This document shows, one piece after another, positions 52,755-63,697 of a stretch of DNA of 64,000 nt. The DNA comes from Pseudomonadota bacterium (GTDB lineage: Bacteria; Pseudomonadota; Gammaproteobacteria; Steroidobacterales; Steroidobacteraceae): the NCBI GenBank assembly GCA_021808195.1, contig JAKBCE010000015.1, positions 1 to 64,000 on the forward strand, read 5' to 3'. The position numbers were made by a program, and so were the translations under genes. The notes under the pieces were generated by a model. The model saw nothing but the letters and a program-made list of their open reading frames with translations, searched no databases and was not told the origin of the DNA. Each line of letters starts with the position of its first letter. Position 1 is the stretch's first letter.

Positions 52755-53831
52755 TCACAGGCCGAATACCTGCTCGGCGTTGGTCTGATAAAACATGCGT
52801 CGCTGCTCGATGCTCTGCGAGCCGTGCTCCATCTCACCAACTTCTGCAGCGACGAATTGGTAAGGGTAGTCCATCGCATATAGGACTCGATCCATACCGA
52901 GCACATCCTGGCAGAAGCGAATGGCCGGCGCCCAGGCCATGCCGCTGCTCGTAACGAACACATTTTCGCGCAGATATTCGCTCGGGCGCCTCTCGAGCGG
53001 CTTCAGGAATGCATAACGTCCCGAGGCGAGTGTGGCACGATGCATGTAATCGATGCGGAACAGCCAGAATGGCAACGCTTCCCCGAGATGGCCGACGACG
53101 ACCTTGAGGTTCGGAAAGCGATCGAATACGCCACTGGTGATCAGCGCCAGCAGATGCATTCCGGTCTCCACACCAAATCCGTAAATCGCACCATCGAGTC
53201 CGCGCTGCAGCAGCGGACCGATCAAGTCGTTCGATGGGCTGTTCGGATGTAGATACACCGGTACATCAAGCGCTTCGGCGGCCGCAAATATGTCCCAGAA
53301 TTTCGGGTCGTCGAAATATTCTCCATGGGTATGTGAATTCAGGATCATTCCGCGCAGACCGAGCTGCCGCACGGCACGCTCGAGCTCCTTGGCGGCCTCC
53401 GCCGGATGCTGTGGGGCAACTGCGGCGAGCCCGGCGAGGCGGTCGGGGTGTTTGCGAATCGCCGCGGCGAGCTGGTCATTGCTCGAGTGGGCGACCGCCA
53501 CCGCCGTTGCGGGGTCGAAAATCTGCACTCCAGGGGAGGTCAGCGACAGAATTTGCAGATCGATTCCGGTGGCGTCCATGTCGCTGATACGTCGCTCGTC
53601 GAGGTACTGCAGGCGCTCGATGATCCGGCGTGCTCGTTCGCTCGGGCTGCCGAGATAGAAGCCCCAGAGACTGTGAAAGCCGCGATCCTGCGGCTCGCCC
53701 CGGGCCAGCAGCTGCCGGTACAGGTCGAACATCTCGGTGGTGGCGAACGCCTCCTCGGTCGCAATGCGGCGATACCCGGGCGTCTGCGCCCCCGAGCCAA
53801 TGTCCGTTCCATTGTCCCCGCCATTACTCAT
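52755..53831 (-). CDS. ligW: LigW-like 5-carboxyvanillate decarboxylase (amidohydrolase family 2)
   Basis: A 358-residue metal-dependent decarboxylase. It shares with LigW of Sphingobium the opening IATEEAFAT (Glu26/27 metal ligand), SLWGFY-SPSERA, RISDMDATGID, and GLDGAIYGFGVETGMHLL; His195 (YLHP), His248 (VGHLGEALP) and Asp321 (AMDYPYQ) complete the site. LigW turns 5-carboxyvanillate into vanillate at the end of the 5,5'-dehydrodivanillate route. The upstream enzymes of that route (LigX, LigZ, LigY) are not in the window, so a related dihydroxybenzoate decarboxylase role is possible. Confidence 0.85.
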   Translation of the reverse strand: MSNGGDNGTDIGSGAQTPGYRRIATEEAFATTEMFDLYRQLLARGEPQDRGFHSLWGFYLGSPSERARRIIERLQYLDERRISDMDATGIDLQILSLTSPGVQIFDPATAVAVAHSSNDQLAAAIRKHPDRLAGLAAVAPQHPAEAAKELERAVRQLGLRGMILNSHTHGEYFDDPKFWDIFAAAEALDVPVYLHPNSPSNDLIGPLLQRGLDGAIYGFGVETGMHLLALITSGVFDRFPNLKVVVGHLGEALPFWLFRIDYMHRATLASGRYAFLKPLERRPSEYLRENVFVTSSGMAWAPAIRFCQDVLGMDRVLYAMDYPYQFVAAEVGEMEHGSQSIEQRRMFYQTNAEQVFGL

Positions 53832-53921
53832 GAATCGCGCTCCGCCACTGATTGAACGGTTGACCCGCGCCTGCGGCCCGCGTGTCCTGCGGCCGTGGCG
53901 AAACGGTGGATCGAAAGCCCC

Positions 53922-54878
53922 TCAGGTCTGATGCTGCCGCTGGAACTCTCGCGGCGACATGCCATAGTGCGCGCGGAACGCTCGCCCGAAGTGCGTGGCA
54001 CTGTTGAAGCCCATCGCAAATGAAATCGCTGTAATGGTGTGCGTGGGCTGCGGTTGGCGCAGCGATCGGGCGCATTCCTCGAGGCGCCTGCGCAAAATGT
54101 AGCGGGCAACTGTCTCGGACTCCTGCGAGAAGATGCGATGCATGTAGCGTGGCGTCATGCGGCACGCCGCCGCCACCTGCGCCGGAGTCAGGTCCGGGTC
54201 CGCAAGGTGCTCCTCGATCCAGCTGATGATGCGCATGCGGTGAGCGGTTGCAATCGAAGACTGGTGCGCAGTCGCACTCAGCGTTTCGGCATAGGCGGCC
54301 GAGAGCAGCTCGAGAATCACCCGCGTGATGCGTTCAGCCGCGGCTGCATCGAGTTCCTGCCAGCCACGCGACCAGAGATTGCACAGAAAATGCGAGAGCA
54401 GCCCCGAAGGGCCCGCCTGGCCGGACATCGAGATCGCGACGACGCGCTCCGGAAATGCGATATAGCGCCGCAACAGCGTGTGCGGGATGCCGACGACCAG
54501 CATCGCGTTGTCACCCTGAAACTGCATTTCGTACGGTCGCGTGGTATCGCAGAGCGTAAAGCCACCTGAGCTGATTCGTGCCTCACGCCCGTCCTGGCGA
54601 TTGATACTCTGGCCTTCGGTCTGAATCTGCAGAAAAAACCGCGCTTCGCGTGTCTGAGCGACATGCGCACGCAGGTGCCGGACCCGCTGCGCTGCCGATC
54701 GCGCCACTCCCATGCGTAGCTCGCCGAAGGTCCCGCGCGTGATGGTGCCGTCGAAATTGCGCACATCCTCCGGATCGGACACGATCGGCGTGAAGGAATT
54801 GCACGCGACCTCGTTCCAGTACTGCAGCTTGTGCCGCCGGTCGATCCCGGCGGTGCAGAATGTTTCGCACGGACTCAT
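53922..54878 (-). CDS. AraC-family transcriptional regulator (FeaR-like)
   Basis: A 318-residue regulator with an N-terminal AraC-binding-like domain (about 15-190, RFFLQIQTEGQSINRQ) and a C-terminal double HTH (about 215-315; LTPAQVAAACRMTPRYMHRIF and ITAISFAMGFNSATHFGRAF). The FeaR type often controls aromatic amine or aldehyde catabolism. It lies between the aldehyde dehydrogenase and ligW on the same strand and is a likely local regulator. Confidence 0.9.
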   Translation of the reverse strand: MSPCETFCTAGIDRRHKLQYWNEVACNSFTPIVSDPEDVRNFDGTITRGTFGELRMGVARSAAQRVRHLRAHVAQTREARFFLQIQTEGQSINRQDGREARISSGGFTLCDTTRPYEMQFQGDNAMLVVGIPHTLLRRYIAFPERVVAISMSGQAGPSGLLSHFLCNLWSRGWQELDAAAAERITRVILELLSAAYAETLSATAHQSSIATAHRMRIISWIEEHLADPDLTPAQVAAACRMTPRYMHRIFSQESETVARYILRRRLEECARSLRQPQPTHTITAISFAMGFNSATHFGRAFRAHYGMSPREFQRQHQT

Positions 54879-54963
54879 GGCTGATTCCCCCCATCAATCT
54901 ATTGGACTATCCGAGCGGGATCCTGTGCGGATGGATTGCCACCGCAGCGTCTGCCGATTGAAT

Positions 54964-56439
54964 CTAGGCTTGATGCACGGCCTTGGCGATCAGACAGGCG
55001 GCAACACCCTCTGGCCCGTCCTCGGCACCGTGGCCGCTGTGCTTGACCCCCTGAAACGGGCTGTCTGCTCCGGCAATCGCCGTGGTGTTAATGCCGATCA
55101 TGCCGCATTCGATCGCGTCGGCGATAAGGTTCGCGCGACGCCCATTTTCCGTAAATGCGAACGCCGCCAGCGCGTAGGGCAGTCGATTGGCCTGCTCTAC
55201 CGCCTCGTCAAAATTGCCAAAGCGCGAAAATACTGCGACCGGCCCGAACGGCTCCTCGTTCATGATCCGGGCAGATGTGGGTACGTCTGCGAGCACGGTG
55301 GGTGCGAAGAAATGGCCGCGCTCGCCCAGCCGTCGGCCCCCGCAGATGAGGCGGGCGCCGTGGCTGAGCGCCTCGCCGATTAGCCCGTCCACAGCCGCCG
55401 GGCGACGCGCGTTGGCCATCGGCCCCATCTCGATCCCGTGCGCACTACCGTCTCCGACCCGCACTGCGCTCATGCGAGCCGAGAATGCGTCGAGAAACCG
55501 ATCGTGAATGCTCGCGTGAATATAAAAGCGCGTCGGCGACACGCACACTTGGCCGGCATTGCGAATCTTAGCCGTCGTCAGGACCTGTACTGCGCGGTCG
55601 ACATCGGCATCATCAAAAACAAGCACCGGCGCGTGTCCTCCCAGCTCCAGTGTGGTCCGCGTGAGCGTCTCGGCCGCAAGCTTTGCCAGCTGTTTGCCGA
55701 CCACGGTCGATCCGGTGAAGGACATCTTGCGCACGACCGAGGAGGCAAGCAGATGTCGCGAGACCTCATCCGGTACGCCAAATACCAGCTGCACCACCCC
55801 GGGTGGCAGGCCGGCGTCGCATAGCGCTTGCGCCACGGCGATCGCCGAGGCCGGAGCCTCCTCTGCCGGCTTGAGGATGACCGAGCATCCGGCCGCGATC
55901 GGTGCGCCCAATTTGCGCGCCGGATTGCCGACCGGAAAGTTCCACGGCGCAAATGCGACGACCGGTCCAACGGGTTCGTGAACCACCATTGAGCGGCTTC
56001 CGGTGGGTCGAACGAGCACCCGGCCGTACAGGCGGGCCGCCTCCGCCGCGTAGAACTCAAACAGGCCGGCGGCTGCCTGAACTTCCATACGCGCCTCGGT
56101 CAGGGTCTTACCCTCCTCGCGCGTGGCGACTGCCGCGATGTGCTCCACCCGTCCGCGCAGCAGCTGCGCCGCCCGCGTCAGCACGATGCTGCGCTCCGCA
56201 GGAGTGGATTTGCGCCAGGTGCGAAAGGCACGTGCGGCCGCCTGGAGCGCCCGATCGAGATCGCGCGCATCGGCGAGTGGCAGCATGCCGATGACCTCGC
56301 CCGTGGCGGGATTCACTACTGGCTGGGTACGGCGCCCGTTCGCAGCGAGCCACTCGCCGTCAATGTACAGCCGCAAATCGGGCTCGGTGCTCGCCGAAAC
56401 CGGCATCACCGCGGATTCATCCGCGCTCATCGCTGCCAC
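54964..56439 (-). CDS. NAD(P)-dependent aldehyde dehydrogenase (semialdehyde/vanillin type)
   Basis: A 491-residue aldehyde dehydrogenase of the GabD-like group: FAPWNFPVG, ILKPAEEAP, TLELGGHAP (general base Glu) and NAGQVCVSPTR (catalytic Cys). Enzymes of this group include vanillin and succinate-semialdehyde dehydrogenases. Because lignostilbene cleavage next door would give vanillin, oxidation to vanillate is the favoured guess. 85 bases separate it from the AraC gene. Confidence 0.87.
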   Translation of the reverse strand: MAAMSADESAVMPVSASTEPDLRLYIDGEWLAANGRRTQPVVNPATGEVIGMLPLADARDLDRALQAAARAFRTWRKSTPAERSIVLTRAAQLLRGRVEHIAAVATREEGKTLTEARMEVQAAAGLFEFYAAEAARLYGRVLVRPTGSRSMVVHEPVGPVVAFAPWNFPVGNPARKLGAPIAAGCSVILKPAEEAPASAIAVAQALCDAGLPPGVVQLVFGVPDEVSRHLLASSVVRKMSFTGSTVVGKQLAKLAAETLTRTTLELGGHAPVLVFDDADVDRAVQVLTTAKIRNAGQVCVSPTRFYIHASIHDRFLDAFSARMSAVRVGDGSAHGIEMGPMANARRPAAVDGLIGEALSHGARLICGGRRLGERGHFFAPTVLADVPTSARIMNEEPFGPVAVFSRFGNFDEAVEQANRLPYALAAFAFTENGRRANLIADAIECGMIGINTTAIAGADSPFQGVKHSGHGAEDGPEGVAACLIAKAVHQA

Positions 56440-56892
56440 CGACTCGAGGATTTACAGGGGCTCCTGGCAGTGCGCGTGTCAGCAGAGCACATGCCGTCGA
56501 ATCGCCAACATCAGGCGCAGCGATGGTGTCACGCAGATTGGCTCTACGGAGGGCCAAGAACACGAACGACCCCTGGTGTCTCGGAGTAATGGCGGATTGT
56601 CCGCTCATGACCGACTGTACCGGAGGCACCTCGTGCGAGCCAAGATAATTCCGCGATAAGTGATATGCCAATTCGGTTCGAATTCCCTGGCAAACTACTA
56701 ACGTTCCATGGGGCGCACACATGCGTTCATCTCCAACCATTGAGCACAGCAGTTCGCTCTTCCCTCCGAGTCGGCAGGTGCGCAGAAACCTGTTGCTGCC
56801 GCAGCTGTCGCGGAGCGGCTGACGCCCGCTGGTTCAGTTGATCGGCAGAGCGCCCGTTGAGCTGGTCTGCCCGATCAGCGCCATGAAAGCCG
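56440..56892. other. Intergenic region upstream of the aldehyde dehydrogenase gene
   Basis: About 450 bases without a supported gene; only antisense or compositionally odd short frames occur. It should contain the promoter of the minus-strand aldehyde dehydrogenase and the end of the ldpA transcript. Confidence 0.45.
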
Positions 56893-57648
56893 TCAGCCCC
56901 GGTGCGTGGCGGCGCGCTCGCCGTCGCGTACGCGATCGGCCTCCCATCGCTCGGCCACGATTTCTCGGCCGGTGATCGGATGCGGCATGTGGAACGGCAC
57001 CAACCGATGAGTCGGCCAAAGCCATCGCTCCGGCAGGAGCTCATCGGGACCACTCGGGTCCTGTGGGTATGTTTTCTCCGGAAACGGCACGTATTCGGGC
57101 TTGGTGTTGGCCCAGCCGCTGTCAAAATCCGCATGCCACTGAGGCACGTAGTTGAGAACGTGGATGCGCCACTTGCTGTTGACCTTCTTATACGTGTTCT
57201 CATAGATGCCACCCTCCCACCACTGGCGCGGTACCTGGGCGGGGTCATTCGCATCGAGGTAGTCTTTGTGTCTTCCGGCCTGCATCAGCGAGCGAGCCCG
57301 GCCGTACGCCGTCACACCATCTGGCAATACGTTGATGATGTCCTGTAACTGGGGATGATCCAGCAGAAAGCCGTCGATCGGTCCGTTGTTGCCGTGCGTG
57401 AAGCGCTTCTGGAAGCGATCGACATAGAGGCGGCGGATCCCTTCTTTGCCCTTCCAGACGCCACCGAAAAAACGGACCTGTCCGTCCTCGGTAAACAAGT
57501 CCACCGTTTCCCGATACAGACACTTGTCGATCAGGTAACCGTAGAGGAACTGCAGCTTGCGGATATCGAGCTCGTCCTCTCGGACCTGCAGACGCTGGTC
57601 CAGTCGGGCAACCAGGGTCTCGAGGCGGCTGATGCGATCTTCATTCAT
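56893..57648 (-). CDS. ldpA: NTF2/SnoaL-like lyase, LdpA/PcfL-type candidate
   Basis: A 251-residue protein with an N-terminal coiled-coil helix (1-24) and an NTF2/SnoaL-like cone fold (about 28-170; FLYGYLIDKCLYRETVDLFTED, YENTYKKVNSKWRIHVLNY), then a 75-residue proline-rich tail. The closest functional match by context is LdpA, which strips formaldehyde from diarylpropane (beta-1) diols to give lignostilbene, or the phenylcoumaran lyase PcfL of the same fold. The lignostilbene dioxygenase gene ends only 60 bases upstream on the same strand, supporting this. Assignment rests on fold and neighbour. Confidence 0.7.
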   Translation of the reverse strand: MNEDRISRLETLVARLDQRLQVREDELDIRKLQFLYGYLIDKCLYRETVDLFTEDGQVRFFGGVWKGKEGIRRLYVDRFQKRFTHGNNGPIDGFLLDHPQLQDIINVLPDGVTAYGRARSLMQAGRHKDYLDANDPAQVPRQWWEGGIYENTYKKVNSKWRIHVLNYVPQWHADFDSGWANTKPEYVPFPEKTYPQDPSGPDELLPERWLWPTHRLVPFHMPHPITGREIVAERWEADRVRDGERAATHRG

Positions 57649-57708
57649 CGGCGTGCTTCTCCGGGTTGAAAGTCACGGGTTGTTCCGCATTGCGGCGCAC
57701 GCTCTGTA

Positions 57709-59175
57709 TCAGGCAGCAGCGGGCAGCTTTGCTGCATCGCACCAATTGCCGTGCAGCCCGGAACGCAGGCGGAAGGGTAGTTTTACCCTGGCGATTGGGC
57801 CTGATTCCAATCGCAACGCCTCGAAGAGCAGCAGGTCCGTGTAGTTCGTGACAACATTGTCGACGAGTGCAACGAGATAACCGTCGCCTTCCGGTGCGTC
57901 GAGTCGGCGCGGAATGAACTGCGGCTCCTGGATGAGAGACTGTGGACCGCAATGCCAAGTGTCGACCTGCCGGGTGGTGAGATCAATGTGGGCGAGCTTG
58001 TTCATGCGAAAACCGGAGGCACGCGCACCGGGGCCCTCGAACGGCAACTGTGGATCCATGACCAGCATCCAACCATGACGATAAGGTTGGCCGGTGTATC
58101 GATCATCGATGCGTGGAAATTCGTCGATCAGCGAAGTGAGGGGCTCGATTGACTGGAAAGTGTCGGACGCCGAGGCGAAGTCGACGACCCAGCGGGTGAG
58201 GTATGGACGGGCCGCACCCGGATCGAATGGTGCATCATTGATGTCGGGGAAGAACGGAAAGCAGTTGCCTTTAGCCTCGGGAATGTCGAAATAGATTCGG
58301 GTGCCGTCATTGAATGCGTTCATGACGTGGCTGGCGAAGATTGTCTTGGGCGCCTGGAACCAGCGCATCTGCTCGGCGGTTCCATGGCGCGGCAGCACGC
58401 CGAGCCACACAGGCAACGAGGGGTCGAAGCCGAAATGCGGCTTGCCGGCTTGCAGCCGCTCCCAGCTCGAGATGTGCGGAACGACGTGGAAAACGGCGTA
58501 ATCCGCGGTGATGCCGAAGTCGTGCATCATGCAGTAATACGGCACCTGAAAGAACGTCTCGAACAGCAGCTCGCCACCGGGGCTGATTTCCATGTAGGCG
58601 CTGTCGCGGGTGAGAAGTCCCTTCGCGGCATAACTGAAGCTGCACAGATTCCCGCTTAAGGGGTCGATCTTCGGGTGAGCGGAAAAGGTTTGACTCTTCA
58701 TCCGACCATTGAAATCGGAGTAACCCTCGCTTGTCAGAGTCAGCGGATCCATCATCAGCGGCGGGCTGTCTTCCTTCAGGGCGAGCAGCTTGCCGGCGTG
58801 CACGATGGGTGTGGTATTGGCCGTGCCGCGAATCATGCCCTGGACGCTGGGGTCGTCAGTGAGGGGGTTGCGGTATGCGCCGAACAGCGAGCGTCCCGCT
58901 GCCGATTCGGCTTGGAACTTGTCCGTGCGGGCGTATCGCTGCTTAAGATCGACTTTTCCGTCCCGAAAGCGGAATAGCGTGATCATTCCGTCGCCATTGA
59001 AAAACTGATCGTTCTCGAATTTTGGGGGGAACTGTGCGTCGGGATGCACGCGGTGAAATAGGCCGTCGAGTTCGCGGGGAACTTCGCCTTCCACCTCCAA
59101 GTCGCGGACGTCGCACTCCAGACGTAGTGGCCGCAGTGTGCCGGTGAAGCCTGGATGCTGGGGAAAGTGTGCCAT
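57709..59175 (-). CDS. lsdA: Lignostilbene alpha,beta-dioxygenase (carotenoid oxygenase family)
   Basis: A 488-residue non-heme iron enzyme that splits the central double bond of hydroxystilbenes into two aldehydes (vanillin from lignostilbene). The four iron histidines are H167, H218, H283 and H475. Phe59, Tyr101 and Lys134, which bind the substrate 4-hydroxyl in characterised lignostilbene dioxygenases, occur at the very same positions, which argues against a carotenoid substrate. It is first in a two-gene unit with the LdpA-like gene and divergent from an AraC regulator 137 bases away. Confidence 0.9.
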   Translation of the reverse strand: MAHFPQHPGFTGTLRPLRLECDVRDLEVEGEVPRELDGLFHRVHPDAQFPPKFENDQFFNGDGMITLFRFRDGKVDLKQRYARTDKFQAESAAGRSLFGAYRNPLTDDPSVQGMIRGTANTTPIVHAGKLLALKEDSPPLMMDPLTLTSEGYSDFNGRMKSQTFSAHPKIDPLSGNLCSFSYAAKGLLTRDSAYMEISPGGELLFETFFQVPYYCMMHDFGITADYAVFHVVPHISSWERLQAGKPHFGFDPSLPVWLGVLPRHGTAEQMRWFQAPKTIFASHVMNAFNDGTRIYFDIPEAKGNCFPFFPDINDAPFDPGAARPYLTRWVVDFASASDTFQSIEPLTSLIDEFPRIDDRYTGQPYRHGWMLVMDPQLPFEGPGARASGFRMNKLAHIDLTTRQVDTWHCGPQSLIQEPQFIPRRLDAPEGDGYLVALVDNVVTNYTDLLLFEALRLESGPIARVKLPFRLRSGLHGNWCDAAKLPAAA

Positions 59176-59312
59176 CGGCGATGCCTCTTCGGATGCGCTG
59201 GAGCGCCGCTCTGCAACGCCGGCGGCCGCGGACTACCATGGCGGAGTTGAGGCCGCGCGAAAATGGACAATCCGCGCTGACGGATGGTACTTTTTGGGCT
59301 GCGGAGGGGGCG

Positions 59313-60275
59313 ATGAAAAGCATCGGCGATGCGCGCCAGGGCATAGATACTCTGGCCATTTACGGTGATCCGGACGCGGATCTCGACGCTCTGGATGTGC
59401 ACATTGAAGACATGCAGACTCGGGCGGCGCTGCTGGGCTACCGAGTCGAGCCGCACGTCCATCGAGACCGTCTGCAGATCGTCGTGGCGACCCAGGGGCG
59501 CTGCGAGTTGCATCTCGATAGCTTCGCGGCGCGGGTCGATTCGCCGTGCATCGTGACCATCCCGGGCGGCGTGGTGCACGGATTCAGGTTTCAAGCGGGC
59601 GCGGCCGGCTGGGTTATTACGATCGCCCATCAGTTCGTGCTGAGCGGCGGGGAGGAAGGTGTCGGTGCATCGCTGCTGCAGGTGCCGTACGTGCTGGAGT
59701 TCTCTTCCGAGCCGCAGCGTGTAGAGGCGATCGTGACGCTGCTCGGGCAGCTGCACCAGGAATTCTCGGCTGATCGTTTGGGGCGAGCGACCTGCATCGA
59801 GAATCTGTTGCGAGTCCTGTTGGTCTACGTGCGTCGTTTGGTCGTCGACTCGGCTTCGACGGATTGCAGTGTAGGGCGGGATCGCCGACTGTTTCTCGAA
59901 TTCAGAGGGATGGTGGAGAAGCAGTACGGCGCGCAGCGCTCGATTGCCGAGTTTGCGCGCGCACTCAACTGCAGCCACTCGCGGCTCAATCGCGTGTGCC
60001 GGATATTCACCGGCGGCAGCGCCGGTGCCATGATCCATGGCCGCGTGACGACTGAGGCGAAACGGCAGCTCATCTATACAGCCGCTTCCGCAGCGGAAAT
60101 TGCCTATCGGTTAGGCTTTCAGGATCCAGCGTACTTTTCGCGTTTCTTCAAGCGGCAGACGGGCTTCACCCCGGGCATGTTCCGCAGGCAGCACACCGCT
60201 GGGCGACATTCGCCTCCGCAAGCGAGTGACGTATTAACAGCAGAGGCGTCTGCGGGGCCATCCCCGATGGCATGA
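59313..60275 (+). CDS. AraC-family transcriptional regulator (PobR-like, cupin domain)
   Basis: A 320-residue regulator with an N-terminal cupin sensor domain (about 20-150; PHVHRDRLQIVVATQGRCELHL) and a C-terminal AraC HTH pair (about 215-300; SIAEFARALNCSHSRLNRVC, AAEIAYRLGFQDPAYFSRFFKRQTG). Proteins of this shape (PobR, HpaA) activate aromatic acid genes. It is divergent from the lignostilbene dioxygenase and probably controls it from the 59176-59312 region. ATG 59313 chosen for GGAGGGGG just upstream; ATG 59238 is the alternative. Confidence 0.9.
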   Translation: MKSIGDARQGIDTLAIYGDPDADLDALDVHIEDMQTRAALLGYRVEPHVHRDRLQIVVATQGRCELHLDSFAARVDSPCIVTIPGGVVHGFRFQAGAAGWVITIAHQFVLSGGEEGVGASLLQVPYVLEFSSEPQRVEAIVTLLGQLHQEFSADRLGRATCIENLLRVLLVYVRRLVVDSASTDCSVGRDRRLFLEFRGMVEKQYGAQRSIAEFARALNCSHSRLNRVCRIFTGGSAGAMIHGRVTTEAKRQLIYTAASAAEIAYRLGFQDPAYFSRFFKRQTGFTPGMFRRQHTAGRHSPPQASDVLTAEASAGPSPMA

Positions 60276-60345
60276 GCTATATTTCGAGTGGTGACTGTCG
60301 GGTAGCGTGCGCGGCCTGAATTCGTCGGTCCCGGAGGAACTCAAT

Positions 60346-60711
60346 ATGGCCTATCGAGCGATCAACCTGCTCGGGAAATTCGAGTCGTTCACGGAAGCCT
60401 GGGCACCCAAAGTGGTGGCCGAAATGAACGATTATCAGTTCAAGGTCGTACGTCTGGCAGGGGAGTTCATCTGGCACGATCACCCGGAAACGGACGAGGT
60501 GTTTCTGGTGCTCGAGGGCGTGCTGAGAATCGAATTGCAGGATGGTGCCGTTTGCCTGGGCGCAGGCGAGATGTTTGTCGTGCCGAAAGGGGTCAGGCAC
60601 AGGCCGTGCGCGGCAGCGGAAGTGAAGTTGCTGCTGATTGAGCCTCGCGGTGTGCTCAACACCGGGCATGAAGGCGGTTCCCGGACGGCGGTAAATGATG
60701 TCTGGATCTAA
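60346..60711 (+). CDS. Cupin-domain protein
   Basis: A 121-residue single-cupin protein; FIWHDHPETDEVFLVLEG carries the metal-binding His-x-His and Glu, and GEMFVVPKGVRHRP the second cupin motif with His. Such proteins include small dioxygenases and isomerases; the reaction is not predictable. It starts with GGAGGA 10 bases before ATG and follows the AraC regulator by 70 bases. Confidence 0.85.
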   Translation: MAYRAINLLGKFESFTEAWAPKVVAEMNDYQFKVVRLAGEFIWHDHPETDEVFLVLEGVLRIELQDGAVCLGAGEMFVVPKGVRHRPCAAAEVKLLLIEPRGVLNTGHEGGSRTAVNDVWI

Positions 60712-60926
60712 GTTGAGCGACCGGCCCTGTCTTTGCCCAACGGGTTTGTCATTGGCGAGGCGGGGTCTGTGGACAGCGGTTTCCACGGACGTGTCACAGC
60801 GGGTGTTGTGGAGCCGCCGAGTGCCGTGACGTTCAGGGTCCGGCTCTGGTCACGCTGGGCCCCTGTGGCATCCGGAACTCCGGATGCTCGGAGCGCGGCG
60901 GCGGGGGTGAGAGATATTAGGGGGTG

Positions 60927-60999
60927 TGGGCCCGGTAGGATTCGAACCTACGACCAAGGGATTATGAGTCCCCTGCACTAACCGCTGTGCTACAGGCCC
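60927..60999 (-). tRNA. tRNA-Ile2 (anticodon CAU, lysidine type)
   Basis: Minus strand: acceptor GGGCCTG/CGGGCCC (one G-U), D arm AGCACAGCGGTTAGTGC, anticodon arm GGGGACTCATAATCCCT with CAT, variable CTTGGTC, T arm GTAGGTTCGAATCCTAC, discriminator A; CCA is not encoded. The segment ACTCATAATC-CTTGGTC matches E. coli ileX-type tRNA rather than elongator Met, so AUA reading after lysidine modification is most likely. Elongator tRNA-Met remains an alternative. Confidence 0.9.
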
Positions 61000-61149
61000 G
61001 CGGGGCGCGACATTCTAGCAGTGCTCGGCGGATGTGGCGCGCGGACGTGCCGCGGCCGGAGCACCCATCCGCCGGCTCTCTGTCGGCGCAAGCGCCTGCC
61101 GCCGGTGTTCTCGGCTAGAATCCACGGTGGACTGGCAACGGAGCGATCG

Positions 61150-61434
61150 ATGAATCAGGGGCGCATGAGCGAAGAGAGCCTGCGGGAGCTGCTGGCGCGG
61201 GTGCACGAGCGGTTGAGCCAGAGCGGCTCCATCGATGCGGAATCGCGCCGACTGCTCGGCGCACTGATGCAGGATATCGGACGCGCCCTCGGCGATACGC
61301 CGGCCGACAATTCGTCGGTGAGCGGTCAGGTGCCGCGTCTGGAAGCGCTGGCGGTACGCTTCGAGGCGGATCATCCGGCGCTGGCCGAGCTGCTGCGCCA
61401 GCTCACTGACGCACTCGCCAAGCTCGGCATCTAA
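61150..61434 (+). CDS. DUF4404-family small helical protein
   Basis: A 94-residue protein, almost all helix: MSEESLRELLARVHERLSQSG, DAESRRLLGALMQDIGRAL, HPALAELLRQLTDALAKLGI. DUF4404 proteins are of unknown function and occur in gammaproteobacteria. ATG 61150 matches the family start; MSEE five codons on is possible. It converges with rpoD. Confidence 0.85.
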   Translation: MNQGRMSEESLRELLARVHERLSQSGSIDAESRRLLGALMQDIGRALGDTPADNSSVSGQVPRLEALAVRFEADHPALAELLRQLTDALAKLGI

Positions 61435-61494
61435 GCTGGCGGTGCGCACCCAGGACCTCGGTGGCTGACGCCCGAGGCCCTGGGTTTCGGGAAC

Positions 61495-63570
<2,076 letters not shown>

Positions 63571-63697
63571 TGAATCTCGAAGAATTGGGCGAGCGGCCTC
63601 ACCCCTATGTATTTGCAGGAGAGGGCGGACTCAAGGGGCGCCAAAATAAATTCGCCTAGTGTATGAGGCTCCACTGTCGATCACAAGTTCACGCCGG

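Noticed and set aside
57709..59175. Carotenoid or apocarotenoid cleavage enzyme
   Set aside because: Phe59, Tyr101 and Lys134 and the neighbouring NTF2-like gene favour a hydroxystilbene substrate.
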